Assembly (NCBI RefSeq): GCF_947488715.1
Contig: NZ_CANLAG010000001.1
Location: 744,001-808,000 of the forward strand
DNA from: an uncultured Tateyamaria sp.
GTDB taxonomy: Bacteria; Pseudomonadota; Alphaproteobacteria; Rhodobacterales; Rhodobacteraceae
Direction of reading: 5' to 3'
DNA: 64,000 nucleotides
Of this stretch, positions 44,573 to 53,558 are shown one piece after another. How positions within the stretch are numbered: the stretch's first letter is position 1; each line of letters begins with the position of its first letter. The notes beneath the pieces were generated by a model. The model was not told where the DNA came from. It saw nothing but the letters and a program-made list of their open reading frames with translations, and ran no database searches. The position numbers and the translations under genes were made by a program.

Positions 44573-45144
44573 GGCAACAGGACCGGTGGCGCGTCTCGTC
44601 CCGGTGCCGCATCCGGTGGGCGCACGTAGAATGGTGCGGGTGATGGGGCAGCGGTGGGCCAACGCGCGGCGGCCGCTTGTGCAATGGCCTGCGCCAGCAG
44701 TGCTGTGGAAACGGGCGGGGCAGGGTGGTCCACGCTGTCCAATGGCACCTGATGTGCGCCAGTGGCGTCCATGACATAGACCATGCCGCGAGGTGCCGGC
44801 ACAGTCACGGTCTCGCCAGGGGCGGCCAGACGCGCGCGCGCCTCGAACCCGGTGACGCCATAGGCTGGCACAGCCAACCCCAGCGCCAGACCCCGCGCAG
44901 CCGAGACACCGATGCGGATGCCGGTAAAGTTGCCCGGCCCGGTGCCCACGGCCAGCGCGCTCAGGTCACGCCATGTGGCGCCGCCCGCCTCCAGCGCTTC
45001 TTCGAGCAGCGGCATCAGGCGTTCGGCCTGTCCACGGGCCATGTCTTCGCCCTGCGCGGCCAGCACTTCGGGGCCACGGATCAATGCGGCGGCACAGTGC
45101 GGGCCAGATGTGTCCAGCCCGAGGATCAGCGGCAGATCCGTCAT
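44569..45144 (-). CDS. tsaB: tRNA threonylcarbamoyladenosine biosynthesis protein TsaB
   Basis: This 191-residue TsaB partners TsaD in placing the threonylcarbamoyl group on A37 of ANN-decoding tRNAs. It starts MTDLPLILGLDTSGPHCAAA (ASKHA-type ATPase fold) and has the family motif GTGPGNFTGIRIG. Its stop is shared with the rimI start, and its own start overlaps the GFA-family gene stop. Confidence 0.92.
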   Translation of the reverse strand: MTDLPLILGLDTSGPHCAAALIRGPEVLAAQGEDMARGQAERLMPLLEEALEAGGATWRDLSALAVGTGPGNFTGIRIGVSAARGLALGLAVPAYGVTGFEARARLAAPGETVTVPAPRGMVYVMDATGAHQVPLDSVDHPAPPVSTALLAQAIAQAAAARWPTAAPSPAPFYVRPPDAAPGRDAPPVLLP

Positions 45145-45545
45145 CGCGCGGGGTCCAGCATATCGCGCGCGGATGCCTCTGCGCGCGGCAGGTCATCCTC
45201 GATGTGCAACCAGGGCAGCGCGCGATCGGCGTGGCTGTGCAGCACTGGTTGCAGGGTTTCGGCCTGATCCAGAACGCCCACGGGCACATAGGTCTGTCCC
45301 GGCAGATAGTCGAACCGCGCCGCGAGCGGCGATCCACAGGCCGAACAGTTCCAGCGCTCGACCCCTTGGGTGTGGCTGTGACGGGTGCCCGGAATGTGCA
45401 GGCCCGTGCTTTCAAAGGCGGCAAAGGCAGCCACCGGTGCGCCTGTCCAGCGGCGGCAGTCGCGACAATGGCAATAGGCCACCAACAGGGGTGGCCCATC
45501 ATGCGTCCAACGGGACGCGCCGCAATAGCATCTGGCGGTCAGCAC
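45141..45545 (-). CDS. GFA/CENP-V family protein
   Basis: This 134-residue protein has the Cys pattern of the glutathione-dependent formaldehyde-activating (GFA) family: CYCGASRW, CHCRDCRRWTG and CSACGSPLA, all likely zinc ligands. C-terminal segments (YVPVGVLD, LHIEDDLP) are typical too. Most members have no proven activity on formaldehyde. It overlaps tsaB by 4 bp and follows the Nfu gene by 16 bp, so it may be co-expressed with both. Confidence 0.88.
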   Translation of the reverse strand: MLTARCYCGASRWTHDGPPLLVAYCHCRDCRRWTGAPVAAFAAFESTGLHIPGTRHSHTQGVERWNCSACGSPLAARFDYLPGQTYVPVGVLDQAETLQPVLHSHADRALPWLHIEDDLPRAEASARDMLDPAR

Positions 45546-45561
45546 CGGATCCGGTGGCCCA

Positions 45562-46125
45562 TCACACCGCGACGGGGCGCACTTCGGTCACTTCGGGGAT
45601 GTAGTGCCGCAGCAGGTTCTCAATCCCCATCTTGAGCGTCAGCGTCGAAGACGGGCAGCCCGCGCAGGCGCCCTGCATGTGCAGGTAGACAACGCCGCGG
45701 TCAAAGCCGTGGAACGTGATGTCGCCCCCGTCCTGCGCCACGGCAGGGCGAACCCGGCTGTCCAGCAATTCCTTGATCTGGCCCACAACAACGGCGTCCT
45801 CACCATCATGCTCGGCATGACCGGATGCGGGCGCATGGCCATCGTCCATCACGGGCTGACCCGACTGGAAATGCTCCATGATGGCGCCGAGCAGCGCGGG
45901 TTTGATGTGGTCCCAGTCGACGGCGTCGGCCTTGGTCACAGTCACGAAATCTGTGCCAAAGAACACACCCGTCACGCCCTCCACGGCAAACACCCGCGCA
46001 GCAAGTGGCGACTTCGCCGCCGCATCTGCAGTCGGAAAATCAGCCGTGCCGATTTCCAGCACGGTTTGACCCGGCAGGAATTTCAGCGTGGCGGGGTTGG
46101 GTGTCGATTCTGTCTGGATGAACAT
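45562..46125 (-). CDS. NifU-like Fe-S scaffold/carrier (Nfu type)
   Basis: This 187-residue protein has an Nfu N-terminal domain (MFIQTESTPNPATLKFLPG) and a C-terminal NifU domain with the cluster-binding CAGCPSS. The domain order is that of mitochondrial NFU1 and alphaproteobacterial Nfu. Such proteins deliver [4Fe-4S] clusters, for example to lipoyl synthase and complex I/II. That would suit the lipoyl and Fe-S enzymes of this window, though they are not linked by operon. Confidence 0.92.
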   Translation of the reverse strand: MFIQTESTPNPATLKFLPGQTVLEIGTADFPTADAAAKSPLAARVFAVEGVTGVFFGTDFVTVTKADAVDWDHIKPALLGAIMEHFQSGQPVMDDGHAPASGHAEHDGEDAVVVGQIKELLDSRVRPAVAQDGGDITFHGFDRGVVYLHMQGACAGCPSSTLTLKMGIENLLRHYIPEVTEVRPVAV

Positions 46126-46291
46126 CGGGCATCTCCTGAGCGTTATACTAGGATATGCGGGTCCGGTGGTGCAGAGTCAAGGTTTGGAATGGTTCTAAAC
46201 TTGTAGGGCCACAATTCTAACGGTCAGGGTCCAATTTTCGCTTAATACGTGTTATTCTGAATGCATTAAAATCCAAGTATTCAGGACGAAA

Positions 46292-47290
46292 ATGAAAAAT
46301 TACACATCCCGCGCAACGCGCGCCCGAAAAACGCCAGACGCATCCAACCTCTTTTCCAACGAACAGGCCTATGCGCTTGTCACTGACGCCGTGTCGCAAC
46401 GTGTGCGCTCTCAGCTGGACGTTGATCGGCGGGCGAGACGCTCGCTTTATACATCGCTGATTGGTGTCGGGTTGACGGCCCTGATCGCAATCGGAGGGTA
46501 TTTTGGCAGCATCATCATTGAAAGCGCGGTCCGAAAGCAGTTTGAGACAGCGCAGGAAGGCTTTGTATCTCGGGTGGAATTCCTGCAGCGCTCCACGTCA
46601 CTTGGGGTGCAACTGACAAGGATCGACCTCTCGAGCGGATTTACACACAGTGAAATTGAGCCCGTACTTCGGGAGTTCATCGTTTTGAACGAGGCGTATG
46701 CCAAGAGGAGCAGCAGCTCATCAGACATCCCGGAAGGTCAGCTGGATGAAAATAAGGACGCATTGCGCCCGTCTTTTGATCTGCTGATCCGCAACCTGGG
46801 GCAGGGCGGTGACTTCGGCCGTATCGAAAGACTGTTGTCTCAGGCTCCGGGATATGGCGCGACCAGTCGCACCGCTATTCAAACGCTGACACAGGCATAT
46901 GGGCGTCGCGTCATCGGCGCAGCAGGGGCTCCGGAGACATGGGCCGAAGGGCAACCAAGCGCCGCAGCATTCAATATCTACCGAAAGTACTCCGAACTCG
47001 CGCGGGAAAACGGATTTCCGGAAGTGTTCTTAGCACACGAACCGATTATTTGGATGATTGAGGGTCGCCCCGAAAACGCGATTGTCGATTTGGTCGCAGA
47101 TATCGACGACTTGAACGAACTCGATATGGAAAACTACATGAACCTGCTTGGACGCCTTGCGACACAGGGTTTTGTAAGCCAGCAATCTGCTGAAAGCGCA
47201 CGCATCCAGGACCGCGCCATCGCGTTTATTGAAAAGTACAAGAACACCTCAGAGGCCGTTGGCGCGGTGGCATTTGCGATCGACCAATAA
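46292..47290 (+). CDS. Hypothetical protein with one membrane segment
   Basis: This 332-residue protein has no family I recognise. The basic N-terminus (about 50 residues) is followed by one membrane segment (YTSLIGVGLTALIAIGGYF, about 53-72). Then comes a long soluble region rich in helices that includes RIERLLSQAPG and an acidic stretch (DLVADIDDLNELDMENY). The topology suggests a cytoplasmic tail and a periplasmic domain. The base composition is visibly less GC-rich than its neighbours, and it is flanked by convergent or divergent genes, which suggests acquisition. The promoter side is AT-rich. Confidence 0.7.
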   Translation: MKNYTSRATRARKTPDASNLFSNEQAYALVTDAVSQRVRSQLDVDRRARRSLYTSLIGVGLTALIAIGGYFGSIIIESAVRKQFETAQEGFVSRVEFLQRSTSLGVQLTRIDLSSGFTHSEIEPVLREFIVLNEAYAKRSSSSSDIPEGQLDENKDALRPSFDLLIRNLGQGGDFGRIERLLSQAPGYGATSRTAIQTLTQAYGRRVIGAAGAPETWAEGQPSAAAFNIYRKYSELARENGFPEVFLAHEPIIWMIEGRPENAIVDLVADIDDLNELDMENYMNLLGRLATQGFVSQQSAESARIQDRAIAFIEKYKNTSEAVGAVAFAIDQ

Positions 47291-47292
47291 GC

Positions 47293-47748
47293 TCAGGTAA
47301 TCGCTTCCAGCTTTTCCTTGCTCAGATCGCCGGGCACAATTGTGATCGGGATCGGCAGGTTGCCAGCATTGCGGGTCAGTTGGGTGACCAACGGGCCGGG
47401 GCCCTTCTTGTCGGTGCCCGCACCCAGAACCAGAACGCCGATCTCGGGGTCGTCATGCACCTGCGCCATGATCTCGTCGACGGGCGGGCCTTCGCGGATC
47501 ACCAGTTCGGGATCAACACCCTGCTTGTCGCGCATCCATTTGGCGAACACCTCGAAATGCGCGTGGATACGCTCCCGCGCCTCTTCGCGCATCACGTTGC
47601 CCACACCGATCCAATGGTTGAACTCGTCCGGCGGGATCACCGACAGAACCTCGACGCCGCCGCCTGTATGCGACGCCCGCATCGCGGCAAACCGCATCGC
47701 ATTCAGGCACTCCTGACTGTCGTCCAATACCACCAGAAATTTGCGCAT
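47293..47748 (-). CDS. Universal stress protein family (UspA)
   Basis: This 151-residue protein starts MRKFLVVLDDSQECLNAMRF, a UspA-type first strand and helix. It continues with LVIREGPPVDEIMAQVHDD and VLVLGAGTDKKGPGP in the nucleotide-binding region, and ends with LPIPITIVPG. Proteins of this family bind ATP or act in stress survival. An ATG 36 nt upstream is rejected because the usual family N-terminus begins here. It ends 2 bp from the convergent hypothetical gene. Confidence 0.88.
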   Translation of the reverse strand: MRKFLVVLDDSQECLNAMRFAAMRASHTGGGVEVLSVIPPDEFNHWIGVGNVMREEARERIHAHFEVFAKWMRDKQGVDPELVIREGPPVDEIMAQVHDDPEIGVLVLGAGTDKKGPGPLVTQLTRNAGNLPIPITIVPGDLSKEKLEAIT

Positions 47749-47805
47749 GCTGACCCCTCTTTGGCCAAAGCATGGACCAACCACACGGGCCGTGCAACCC
47801 GGATG

Positions 47806-48666
47806 CTAGGCGCTCGCAGCCCAGTCCCAATACATTTCGCGCACCCGGCGCGTCACCGGACCAATCTGGTACTGCGTGTCCTCAAAGGCCGACACAGGCG
47901 TGACCTTCATCATGTTGCCCGACAAAAACACCTCGTCCGCCTCGGCAAAATCGTCAAAGGACAGCACAGCCTCGTGCACCTCCATCCCGTCACCGCGCAT
48001 GTTCGACATGTGCCGCGCGCGGGTGATACCGGCCAGAAAGGTGCCATTTGGGATCGGTGTGAACACCACGCCATCCTTGACCATGAACACATTCGCCGTG
48101 GCACTCTCGGCCACATTGCCCATCGCATCAGCAACCAGCGCATTGCCAAACCCACGCGACCGCACATCCGTCAGCATCCGCGCGTTGTTGGGATAAAGAC
48201 ACCCGGCCTTGGCGTTGACCACATTGTCCTCAAGGACAGGGCGGCGAAACCGGGTCCGGCCCAAGGTTGTCGACGCACCCTGATCGGCCATCGGAACGGC
48301 CTCGAGGCAAATGGCAAAACCGGTGGACGCGGCCTGTGGCACAATGCCTGACGGATCGCCGTCCAAACCCCAATACATCGGGCGGATATAGACCGCATCG
48401 TCCGCGCTATAGGTCGACAAACCCTCGCGCACGGCGGCGACAATATCCTCTGCCGCCATCGTGGGCGTCAGCATCAAGGCTTCGGCGGACCGGTTCACGC
48501 GCGCGCAATGGGCATCCAGATCGGGCGCACGTCCGTCAAAGAACCGCGCCCCGTCAAACACAGTCGACCCAACCCACGACCCGTGATCCGCCGCGCGCAT
48601 GATCGGCACATCGCCCTCGTGCCAGGCCCCTTCAAAATACGTGCGGATCTTGCTGCCAATTGCCAT
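47806..48666 (-). CDS. ilvE: Branched-chain amino acid aminotransferase
   Basis: This 286-residue fold-type IV PLP aminotransferase has its PLP Lys in VVNAKAGCLYPNN, and TANVFMVKDG and FLAGITRARH are typical of the family. The likely substrates are Val, Leu, Ile and their keto acids. D-amino acid transferase or 4-amino-4-deoxychorismate lyase are related alternatives, but ADHGSWVGSTVFDGARFF and the length match the branched-chain type seen in Roseobacters. It is a single gene upstream of the Usp gene. Confidence 0.85.
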   Translation of the reverse strand: MAIGSKIRTYFEGAWHEGDVPIMRAADHGSWVGSTVFDGARFFDGRAPDLDAHCARVNRSAEALMLTPTMAAEDIVAAVREGLSTYSADDAVYIRPMYWGLDGDPSGIVPQAASTGFAICLEAVPMADQGASTTLGRTRFRRPVLEDNVVNAKAGCLYPNNARMLTDVRSRGFGNALVADAMGNVAESATANVFMVKDGVVFTPIPNGTFLAGITRARHMSNMRGDGMEVHEAVLSFDDFAEADEVFLSGNMMKVTPVSAFEDTQYQIGPVTRRVREMYWDWAASA

Positions 48667-48743
48667 GCGCTTCTCTCCCCCTTGAACGCGAACACGCTAT
48701 CAGAGACAGGTCATAGGTCCAGACCTTTTTCGCGGGCGCCGGG

Positions 48744-48983
48744 CTAGGGCGCGCCGGTCTTGAGCTGGTACACCCCCTCGGGCAAATCCAGTGCTGCAGC
48801 CAGATCGCGCACCTGTTCGGGTGACAGCGCAATGCGCACCACCTGATCTGTGCGCGGATCATATTGCTCGACCGTGATCACCTCGGCAAAGCTGTTGACC
48901 ACAACGTCCTCTTGCAGGGGCGCCTGGCCTTCGTCGACCAGTGTGATGACGGTCGCGTCGAATTCGTGCTCAATCGTAAACAT
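48744..48983 (-). CDS. Small conserved hypothetical protein
   Basis: This 79-residue soluble protein starts MFTIEHEFDATVITLVDEG and ends in a leucine-rich helix (SPEQVRDLAAALDLPEG). The sequence has the alternating pattern of a beta-sheet with a terminal helix. I recognise no family or function. The start codon and frame use high-GC codons as in the neighbouring genes, so it is likely a real gene. Confidence 0.7.
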   Translation of the reverse strand: MFTIEHEFDATVITLVDEGQAPLQEDVVVNSFAEVITVEQYDPRTDQVVRIALSPEQVRDLAAALDLPEGVYQLKTGAP

Positions 48984-49117
48984 AGGGCAACGCTAGGGGA
49001 TCCGCCGCACGAAGCAAAGGGGAACACATCCCCTTGATCAGGCCGTTGATCGGGGCTGCACCCGGATTATTTCGGTGATAGGCTGATGCACGTTGTATGA
49101 TCAAAGGATGGATGCCG

Positions 49118-49828
49118 ATGACCCGTTGGATGGCAGTTCTGGCTGTGGCGCTGTTTGCTGCGGCCTGTGACGAAACGCTGACAACAACGTCTGCGCCCAC
49201 CGGGCCTGCGCCGTCTGGCGGCGACGTGCCGGACCAATTGCGCAGCGGCGACCAGACCGGGCGCGCCTTTGTCGAAGTGGTTGGCCGGGTCGAGCCGGTC
49301 GCCGAACGCGAATGCAGGCGGCGGACCAATGGTGTGAACTGCGACTTCAAGATTCTGGTGGATGATCGTCGTGGGCAGCCGCCCAATGCGTTTCAGACCT
49401 TGGACGACGACGGCCGCCCGTTGCTGGTCTTCAACCTGGCGCTTTTGAACGAGGCGCGGAACAAGGACGAAATCGCCTTTGTCATGGGGCATGAGGCGGC
49501 GCACCACATCCGTGGCCACATTGCGCGCCAGCGCCAGAATGCGGCTGCCGGTGCGGTGGTGTTTGGTGGGCTGGCCTCGATCGCGGGTGGCGATGTCGAA
49601 TCGGCTCAACGGCTGGGCGCCCAGGTCGGCGCGCGCACCTATTCCAAGGATTTCGAGCTCGAGGCCGATGCGCTGGGTACGGTGATTACGTCGCTGGCGG
49701 GCTATGATCCGATTGCGGGGTCCCAGTTCTTTAACCGTATCCCGGACCCAGGCGACCGGTTCCTCGGCACGCACCCGCCCAACGCGCAGCGCATTGAAAC
49801 AGTGCGGCGCACGGCGGCAGGTCTCTGA
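49118..49828 (+). CDS. M48-family metalloprotease lipoprotein
   Basis: This 236-residue protein has a lipoprotein signal (MTRWMAVLAVALFAAAC). Its peptidase domain contains the zinc motif HEAAHH (a HExxH type) in FVMGHEAAHHIRGH, and the downstream ligand region ELEADALG. It ends with THPPNAQRIETV, typical of BepA/YcaL-like Zn proteases. A role in outer-membrane protein quality control is family inference. A second ATG lies 6 nt upstream; AAAGGA before them suits either. Confidence 0.88.
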   Translation: MTRWMAVLAVALFAAACDETLTTTSAPTGPAPSGGDVPDQLRSGDQTGRAFVEVVGRVEPVAERECRRRTNGVNCDFKILVDDRRGQPPNAFQTLDDDGRPLLVFNLALLNEARNKDEIAFVMGHEAAHHIRGHIARQRQNAAAGAVVFGGLASIAGGDVESAQRLGAQVGARTYSKDFELEADALGTVITSLAGYDPIAGSQFFNRIPDPGDRFLGTHPPNAQRIETVRRTAAGL

Positions 49829-49868
49829 CCGGCATCATGCCTGCGGTTGTGACCGGCGTACCAAATCC

Positions 49869-50219
49869 ATGAAACAGCTTGGGCTGATCCTGACCGACAA
49901 GGGGTCGAAATACGCGGTGTCCGGCTGTGCGGTGACCGACCGTGCGGGCATCGATGCCGCGTTGACGGTGCTGCGGCGCGACAAATCCTACGCCAAGGCG
50001 ACGCACAACACATGGGGCTGTGACCTGTCTTCGGGTGGGCCTATCAAGGGTGATGACGGCGAAAGCGGCGCAGGCATGGTGATCCTGCGCATGCTGATGC
50101 GTGAGGGTCTGCGCGATCACATGGTGGTGGTGACCCGCTGGTACGGTGGCAAACATCTGGGCGGCGATCGGTTTCGCCATGTGCAGACGTGCGTGCGGGC
50201 CTATCTGGACGCGCTTTGA
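49869..50219 (+). CDS. IMPACT (UPF0029/YigZ) N-terminal domain protein
   Basis: This 116-residue protein has the signature VTRWYGGKHLGGDRF of the IMPACT/YigZ family. It contains only the N-terminal domain and lacks the C-terminal one of full-length YigZ (about 200 residues). The ATG at 49869 begins MKQLGLILTDKGSKYAVSG and is preferred over long upstream extensions that overlap the protease gene. Function is unknown in bacteria. Confidence 0.8.
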   Translation: MKQLGLILTDKGSKYAVSGCAVTDRAGIDAALTVLRRDKSYAKATHNTWGCDLSSGGPIKGDDGESGAGMVILRMLMREGLRDHMVVVTRWYGGKHLGGDRFRHVQTCVRAYLDAL

Positions 50220-50300
50220 TCTGGGTCAATGTGCGGGCGTGACGGCATGTCAGGGTGAGGGGGCGCACCCGAACGCGCCACGCCACACAGGATCACGCCC

Positions 50301-50555
50301 ATGTCCACCACTGCCCGTCTGAAACACCACGCCACCCTTGTGGACCGCATGGCCACGGCACGCGGCCTCGACCTGCAAGAGGCTTCCCTGCGCGGCGCGC
50401 TGACCCCCGCGGACCAGTCAGAGCTTGTGCTGCGCTGTGCCGGGTGCGTCCGCGCGGATCACTGTGCCGCATGGCTCGACGCTCAGACAGGCACCACACC
50501 GGACTACTGCCGCAATGCACAGGCCTTTGACGCGTTGGCCAAGGGCTCAGGCTGA
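50301..50555 (+). CDS. DUF6455 family small cysteine-rich protein
   Basis: This 84-residue protein has four Cys in the pattern CAGCVRADHC and DYCRNAQ, probably a metal site. I associate these with DUF6455, a family frequent in Rhodobacteraceae, from memory. It has no signal peptide. Its end overlaps the convergent hemolysin III-type gene by 9 bp. Function unknown. Confidence 0.7.
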   Translation: MSTTARLKHHATLVDRMATARGLDLQEASLRGALTPADQSELVLRCAGCVRADHCAAWLDAQTGTTPDYCRNAQAFDALAKGSG

Positions 50556-51179
50556 CACGCCCACCGCCACAGCAGCAAAGAAACAGACCGACGCTGCCAG
50601 GACAAAGCTGTGCCAGATCGCGTTCTGAAACTTCAGCGCCTTCATCGCGTAAAACACCGTGCCAAGGGAATAGAGACCCCCACCCACAACGATCAGCGCA
50701 ATGGTTGGTCCCGGCAGGTGCTGCCACATCGGCCAGATCAGCAGCACACTCGCCCAACCCAGCGCGAGATACAGCGCCAGCGACCCCTTCGCGTCCGTCG
50801 CCCAAAAGCTCATCTTGGCCACGGCACCCGCCAACGCCACAACCCAAACGGCGGCCAGCACCACATAGGCAAAGACCGATCCGATCAGCACGACAAGCGG
50901 CGTGTAGGTGCCCGCAATCTTGAGGTAGATGGCCGCGTGATCCATCCGGTGAAAGAACGGGCGCGTCCGGTCCCACGGCAACAGGTGATAGAGCGCCGAC
51001 GCCACCAGCGACGCGGCCATGAACACCGCATAAACGCTGGTCGCGGCAATCTGCGGCGCACCATGGTGCTGCACCACATGCGTGATCAACAGACCACCCG
51101 CCAACAGCGCAAAACTGACACCAATCACATGGACCGACGCATCAGCCAGGGTCTCACGAAGGGAATAGGGATATGACAT
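50547..51179 (-). CDS. Hemolysin III / YqfA family membrane protein
   Basis: This 210-residue membrane protein has seven predicted hydrophobic segments, as in the PAQR-related hemolysin III family. Characteristic residues are HVIGVSFALLAGG in the first segment, SALYHLLPWD, and FFHRMDHAAIYLKIAGTYTP. The conserved Ser/His and Asp residues could form a metal site. The name comes from a Bacillus cereus protein; pore-forming activity is not implied. Confidence 0.9.
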   Translation of the reverse strand: MSYPYSLRETLADASVHVIGVSFALLAGGLLITHVVQHHGAPQIAATSVYAVFMAASLVASALYHLLPWDRTRPFFHRMDHAAIYLKIAGTYTPLVVLIGSVFAYVVLAAVWVVALAGAVAKMSFWATDAKGSLALYLALGWASVLLIWPMWQHLPGPTIALIVVGGGLYSLGTVFYAMKALKFQNAIWHSFVLAASVCFFAAVAVGVSA

Positions 51180-51226
51180 GGCACCAGCCTGACGGTCATT
51201 GCCCGCTCAGTCTAGGGCACAAACCG

Positions 51227-51607
51227 TCACGAAACCGTTGACGTCGCGCGAAGCCTGCGCATGTGCCAGCGGTAGATCACAGGCGCCAGCACATGGTCAT
51301 AGGCCTTGGACGCCAGCCAATGCACCCCCGGCACCGACACCAGCCGCGCCAACCAGCGATAGCGCGGCATATCACGCCACAAAACGATGAACGCCGGAAT
51401 GCCCGAATACATCTGACCGTCCTTCAGGACATAAAGCCGCCGCGCAGCCGCGTCCCGGCTCAGCCCCCAATCGTCCATCTCGGCCGCATTCAAATCTTCG
51501 AACCGGATCGGCAGGCCCATCCGGTCACTATACGCGGCATAGTGGTCGATCTCGAAACTGCACACAGGGCAGTTGGCATTGTACAGAACGCGGGTGTCAT
51601 CAGTCAT
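51227..51607 (-). CDS. DCC (DUF393) thiol-disulfide oxidoreductase family protein
   Basis: This 126-residue thioredoxin-like protein has the DCC/DUF393 motif NANCPVCSFEIDHY (CPxC). Further segments are RRLYVLKDGQMYSGIPAF and LLRRMHWR-like basic residues at the end. The family is presumed to be a redox protein with a CPVC active site. The ATG at 51607 is preferred over one 42 nt upstream, because family proteins start just before the Cys motif. Confidence 0.85.
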   Translation of the reverse strand: MTDDTRVLYNANCPVCSFEIDHYAAYSDRMGLPIRFEDLNAAEMDDWGLSRDAAARRLYVLKDGQMYSGIPAFIVLWRDMPRYRWLARLVSVPGVHWLASKAYDHVLAPVIYRWHMRRLRATSTVS

Positions 51608-51661
51608 AACCCAAAGATAATCTCCGCCCGTGCAAGCGCGAAGGGGCAAAGCGCCGCAGCG

Positions 51662-52009
51662 TCAGCGTGGCTTGTTCCCGTCGATCCAGCGCGACATCAA
51701 CCCTTTGTCTTTGAAACACTCCGCCGGGATCTCGCGCCGCTTCAGCCGCGCAATCCGTTCCGCAAACTGCACCTGCTTGGCGCTGGGATAGGCGGCAAAC
51801 CGACCCTCGGGCGCCTTGGGCCGCGCCCGGTCAATCCACGCGGACAACCCCGCCCGATCCGCCAACAGCGCCGCAGGCAATGGCTGCCCCGTCCGGGCCG
51901 CCAGCGACCGGGCAAAGGCAATCTGCTTTTCCGTCGCCGGCTGCACATCCAGCGGCAGTGCGGCTTGCACAGGCTCAAACAGACCAGGAAGCGTGGGATG
52001 TATGGACAT
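51662..52009 (-). CDS. Hypothetical protein with an internal 35-residue repeat
   Basis: This 115-residue basic protein is built of two gapless copies of a 35-residue unit, residues 26-60 and 76-110, with a 50-residue period. Shared residues include KQ at unit positions 3-4, FA at 7-8, P at 20, D at 26, and the end S-x-WID. About 13 of 35 positions are identical. Similar TEKQ...WID units occur in the C-terminal tails of some DNA-processing proteins, so a small nucleic-acid-binding role is a guess. The gene is alone between rimO and the DCC gene. Confidence 0.6.
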   Translation of the reverse strand: MSIHPTLPGLFEPVQAALPLDVQPATEKQIAFARSLAARTGQPLPAALLADRAGLSAWIDRARPKAPEGRFAAYPSAKQVQFAERIARLKRREIPAECFKDKGLMSRWIDGNKPR

Positions 52010-52083
52010 GAGCGTTCTCCTATCGTAGAGAACAAATATAGAACATCTATCTCAAAATGCAACATCCACGCAAAATCGCGGGT

Positions 52084-53454
52084 TTAAACCAACTTGCCCC
52101 ACAGGTCGTAATCGCCCGCCTCGTCCACCTCGACCGTGACGATGTCACCGGGCGTCAGATGTGCGAACCCTTCGTCGATGAACAGGTTGCCGTCGATCTC
52201 GGGCGCGTCGGCCTTGGTCCGGCAGGTGGCGGCCTCGTCGTCGACCTCGTCCACGATCACCTGGATGCGCTGGCCAACCTTGGCCGCCAGCTTGGCCTCG
52301 GAAATGGCCGCAGCCTTCTCCATGAACCGCTCCCACCGCTCCTGCTTGACCTCGGGGGCTACGTGATCGGGCAACGCGTTTGACCGCGCGCCATCGACGT
52401 TTTCGTATTGAAAACAGCCCACGCGGTCCAATTGCGCCTCGTCCATCCAATCCAGCAGGGTCTGAAACTCCGCCTCTGTCTCGCCGGGATAGCCAACGAT
52501 AAAGGTCGAGCGCAGCGTGATATCCGGGCAGATGTCGCGCCATTCAGCGATCCGGTCCAGCGTCCGCTCCGCCGCCGCCGGGCGCGCCATGCGCCGCAAC
52601 GTGTCGGTGTGCGCATGCTGGAATGGGATGTCGAGATACGGCAGCACCAACCCCTCCGCCATCAGCGGGATCAACTCGCGCACATGCGGATAGGGGTAAA
52701 CATAATGCAGGCGTACCCAAGCCCCCAAAGACCCAAGGTCACGCGCCAGATCGGTGATATGCGCCCGGTGCCCACGATCCTCGGCATGCTTGATGTCGAC
52801 GCCGTAAGCCGAGGTGTCCTGCGAAATCACCAGCAACTCGCGCACGCCTGCCTCGACCAGCTTTTCCGCCTCGCGCACCACCGCATGGGCGGGCCGCGAC
52901 GCAAGTCGCCCGCGCATGTCCGGGATGATGCAGAACTTGCACTTGTGATTGCAGCCTTCGGAAATCTTCAGATAGCTGAAATGCCGGGGCGTCAGCGACA
53001 CGCCGCTGGCGGGCAATAGGTCAACAAACGGGTCCGGGTCCGGCGGCACGGCGGCATGCACCGCGTCCAGCACCTGTTCGTATTGATGTGGCCCGGTGAC
53101 GGCCAGCACGCGTGGGTGCGCGCCGGTGATATAGTCGGGCTCGGCCCCCAGACACCCCGTCACGATCACGCGCCCGTTTTCGGCCAGCGCCTCGCCAATG
53201 GCGTCGAGGCTCTCTGCCTTGGCACTGTCGAGAAACCCACAGGTGTTCACGATCACCGCATCCGCGCCGCTGTAATCGGGCGACACGCCATACCCTTCGG
53301 CGCGCAGCCGGGTCAGGATGCGTTCGCTGTCCACCAGCGCCTTGGGACAGCCAAGGCTGACCATGCCGATGGTCGGCTGTCCGGGGCGGCGCGTGCCGTC
53401 CATTTTGGCGGCAGGGGCGAGGTCGGGGCGCAGGTTTGGCGGGTTTGTGCTCAT
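52084..53454 (-). CDS. rimO: Ribosomal protein S12 methylthiotransferase
   Basis: Radical-SAM enzyme that adds a methylthio group to Asp of ribosomal protein S12. The 456 residues contain the UPF0004 domain with Cys in [22 protein letters not shown] and TGCLGAEPD (second cluster), the radical-SAM CNHKCKFC, and a C-terminal TRAM domain. The start at 53454, with GAGGC upstream, is preferred over a Met 12 nt before it. Confidence 0.95.
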   Translation of the reverse strand: MSTNPPNLRPDLAPAAKMDGTRRPGQPTIGMVSLGCPKALVDSERILTRLRAEGYGVSPDYSGADAVIVNTCGFLDSAKAESLDAIGEALAENGRVIVTGCLGAEPDYITGAHPRVLAVTGPHQYEQVLDAVHAAVPPDPDPFVDLLPASGVSLTPRHFSYLKISEGCNHKCKFCIIPDMRGRLASRPAHAVVREAEKLVEAGVRELLVISQDTSAYGVDIKHAEDRGHRAHITDLARDLGSLGAWVRLHYVYPYPHVRELIPLMAEGLVLPYLDIPFQHAHTDTLRRMARPAAAERTLDRIAEWRDICPDITLRSTFIVGYPGETEAEFQTLLDWMDEAQLDRVGCFQYENVDGARSNALPDHVAPEVKQERWERFMEKAAAISEAKLAAKVGQRIQVIVDEVDDEAATCRTKADAPEIDGNLFIDEGFAHLTPGDIVTVEVDEAGDYDLWGKLV

Positions 53455-53558
53455 GGTTTGCCTCATATGTGAACTTGAGCGTCGGGAAAAGGCTTGGGGC
53501 GTGCCTGTGCGCTGCGTTAAGCTGACGGTAACACGTCATCAGAACGGAGCAGCCCTCG

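Noticed and set aside
52084-53466. rimO start 12 nt upstream of the chosen ATG
   Set aside because: The downstream ATG has a better ribosome site (GAGGC) and conventional start context.
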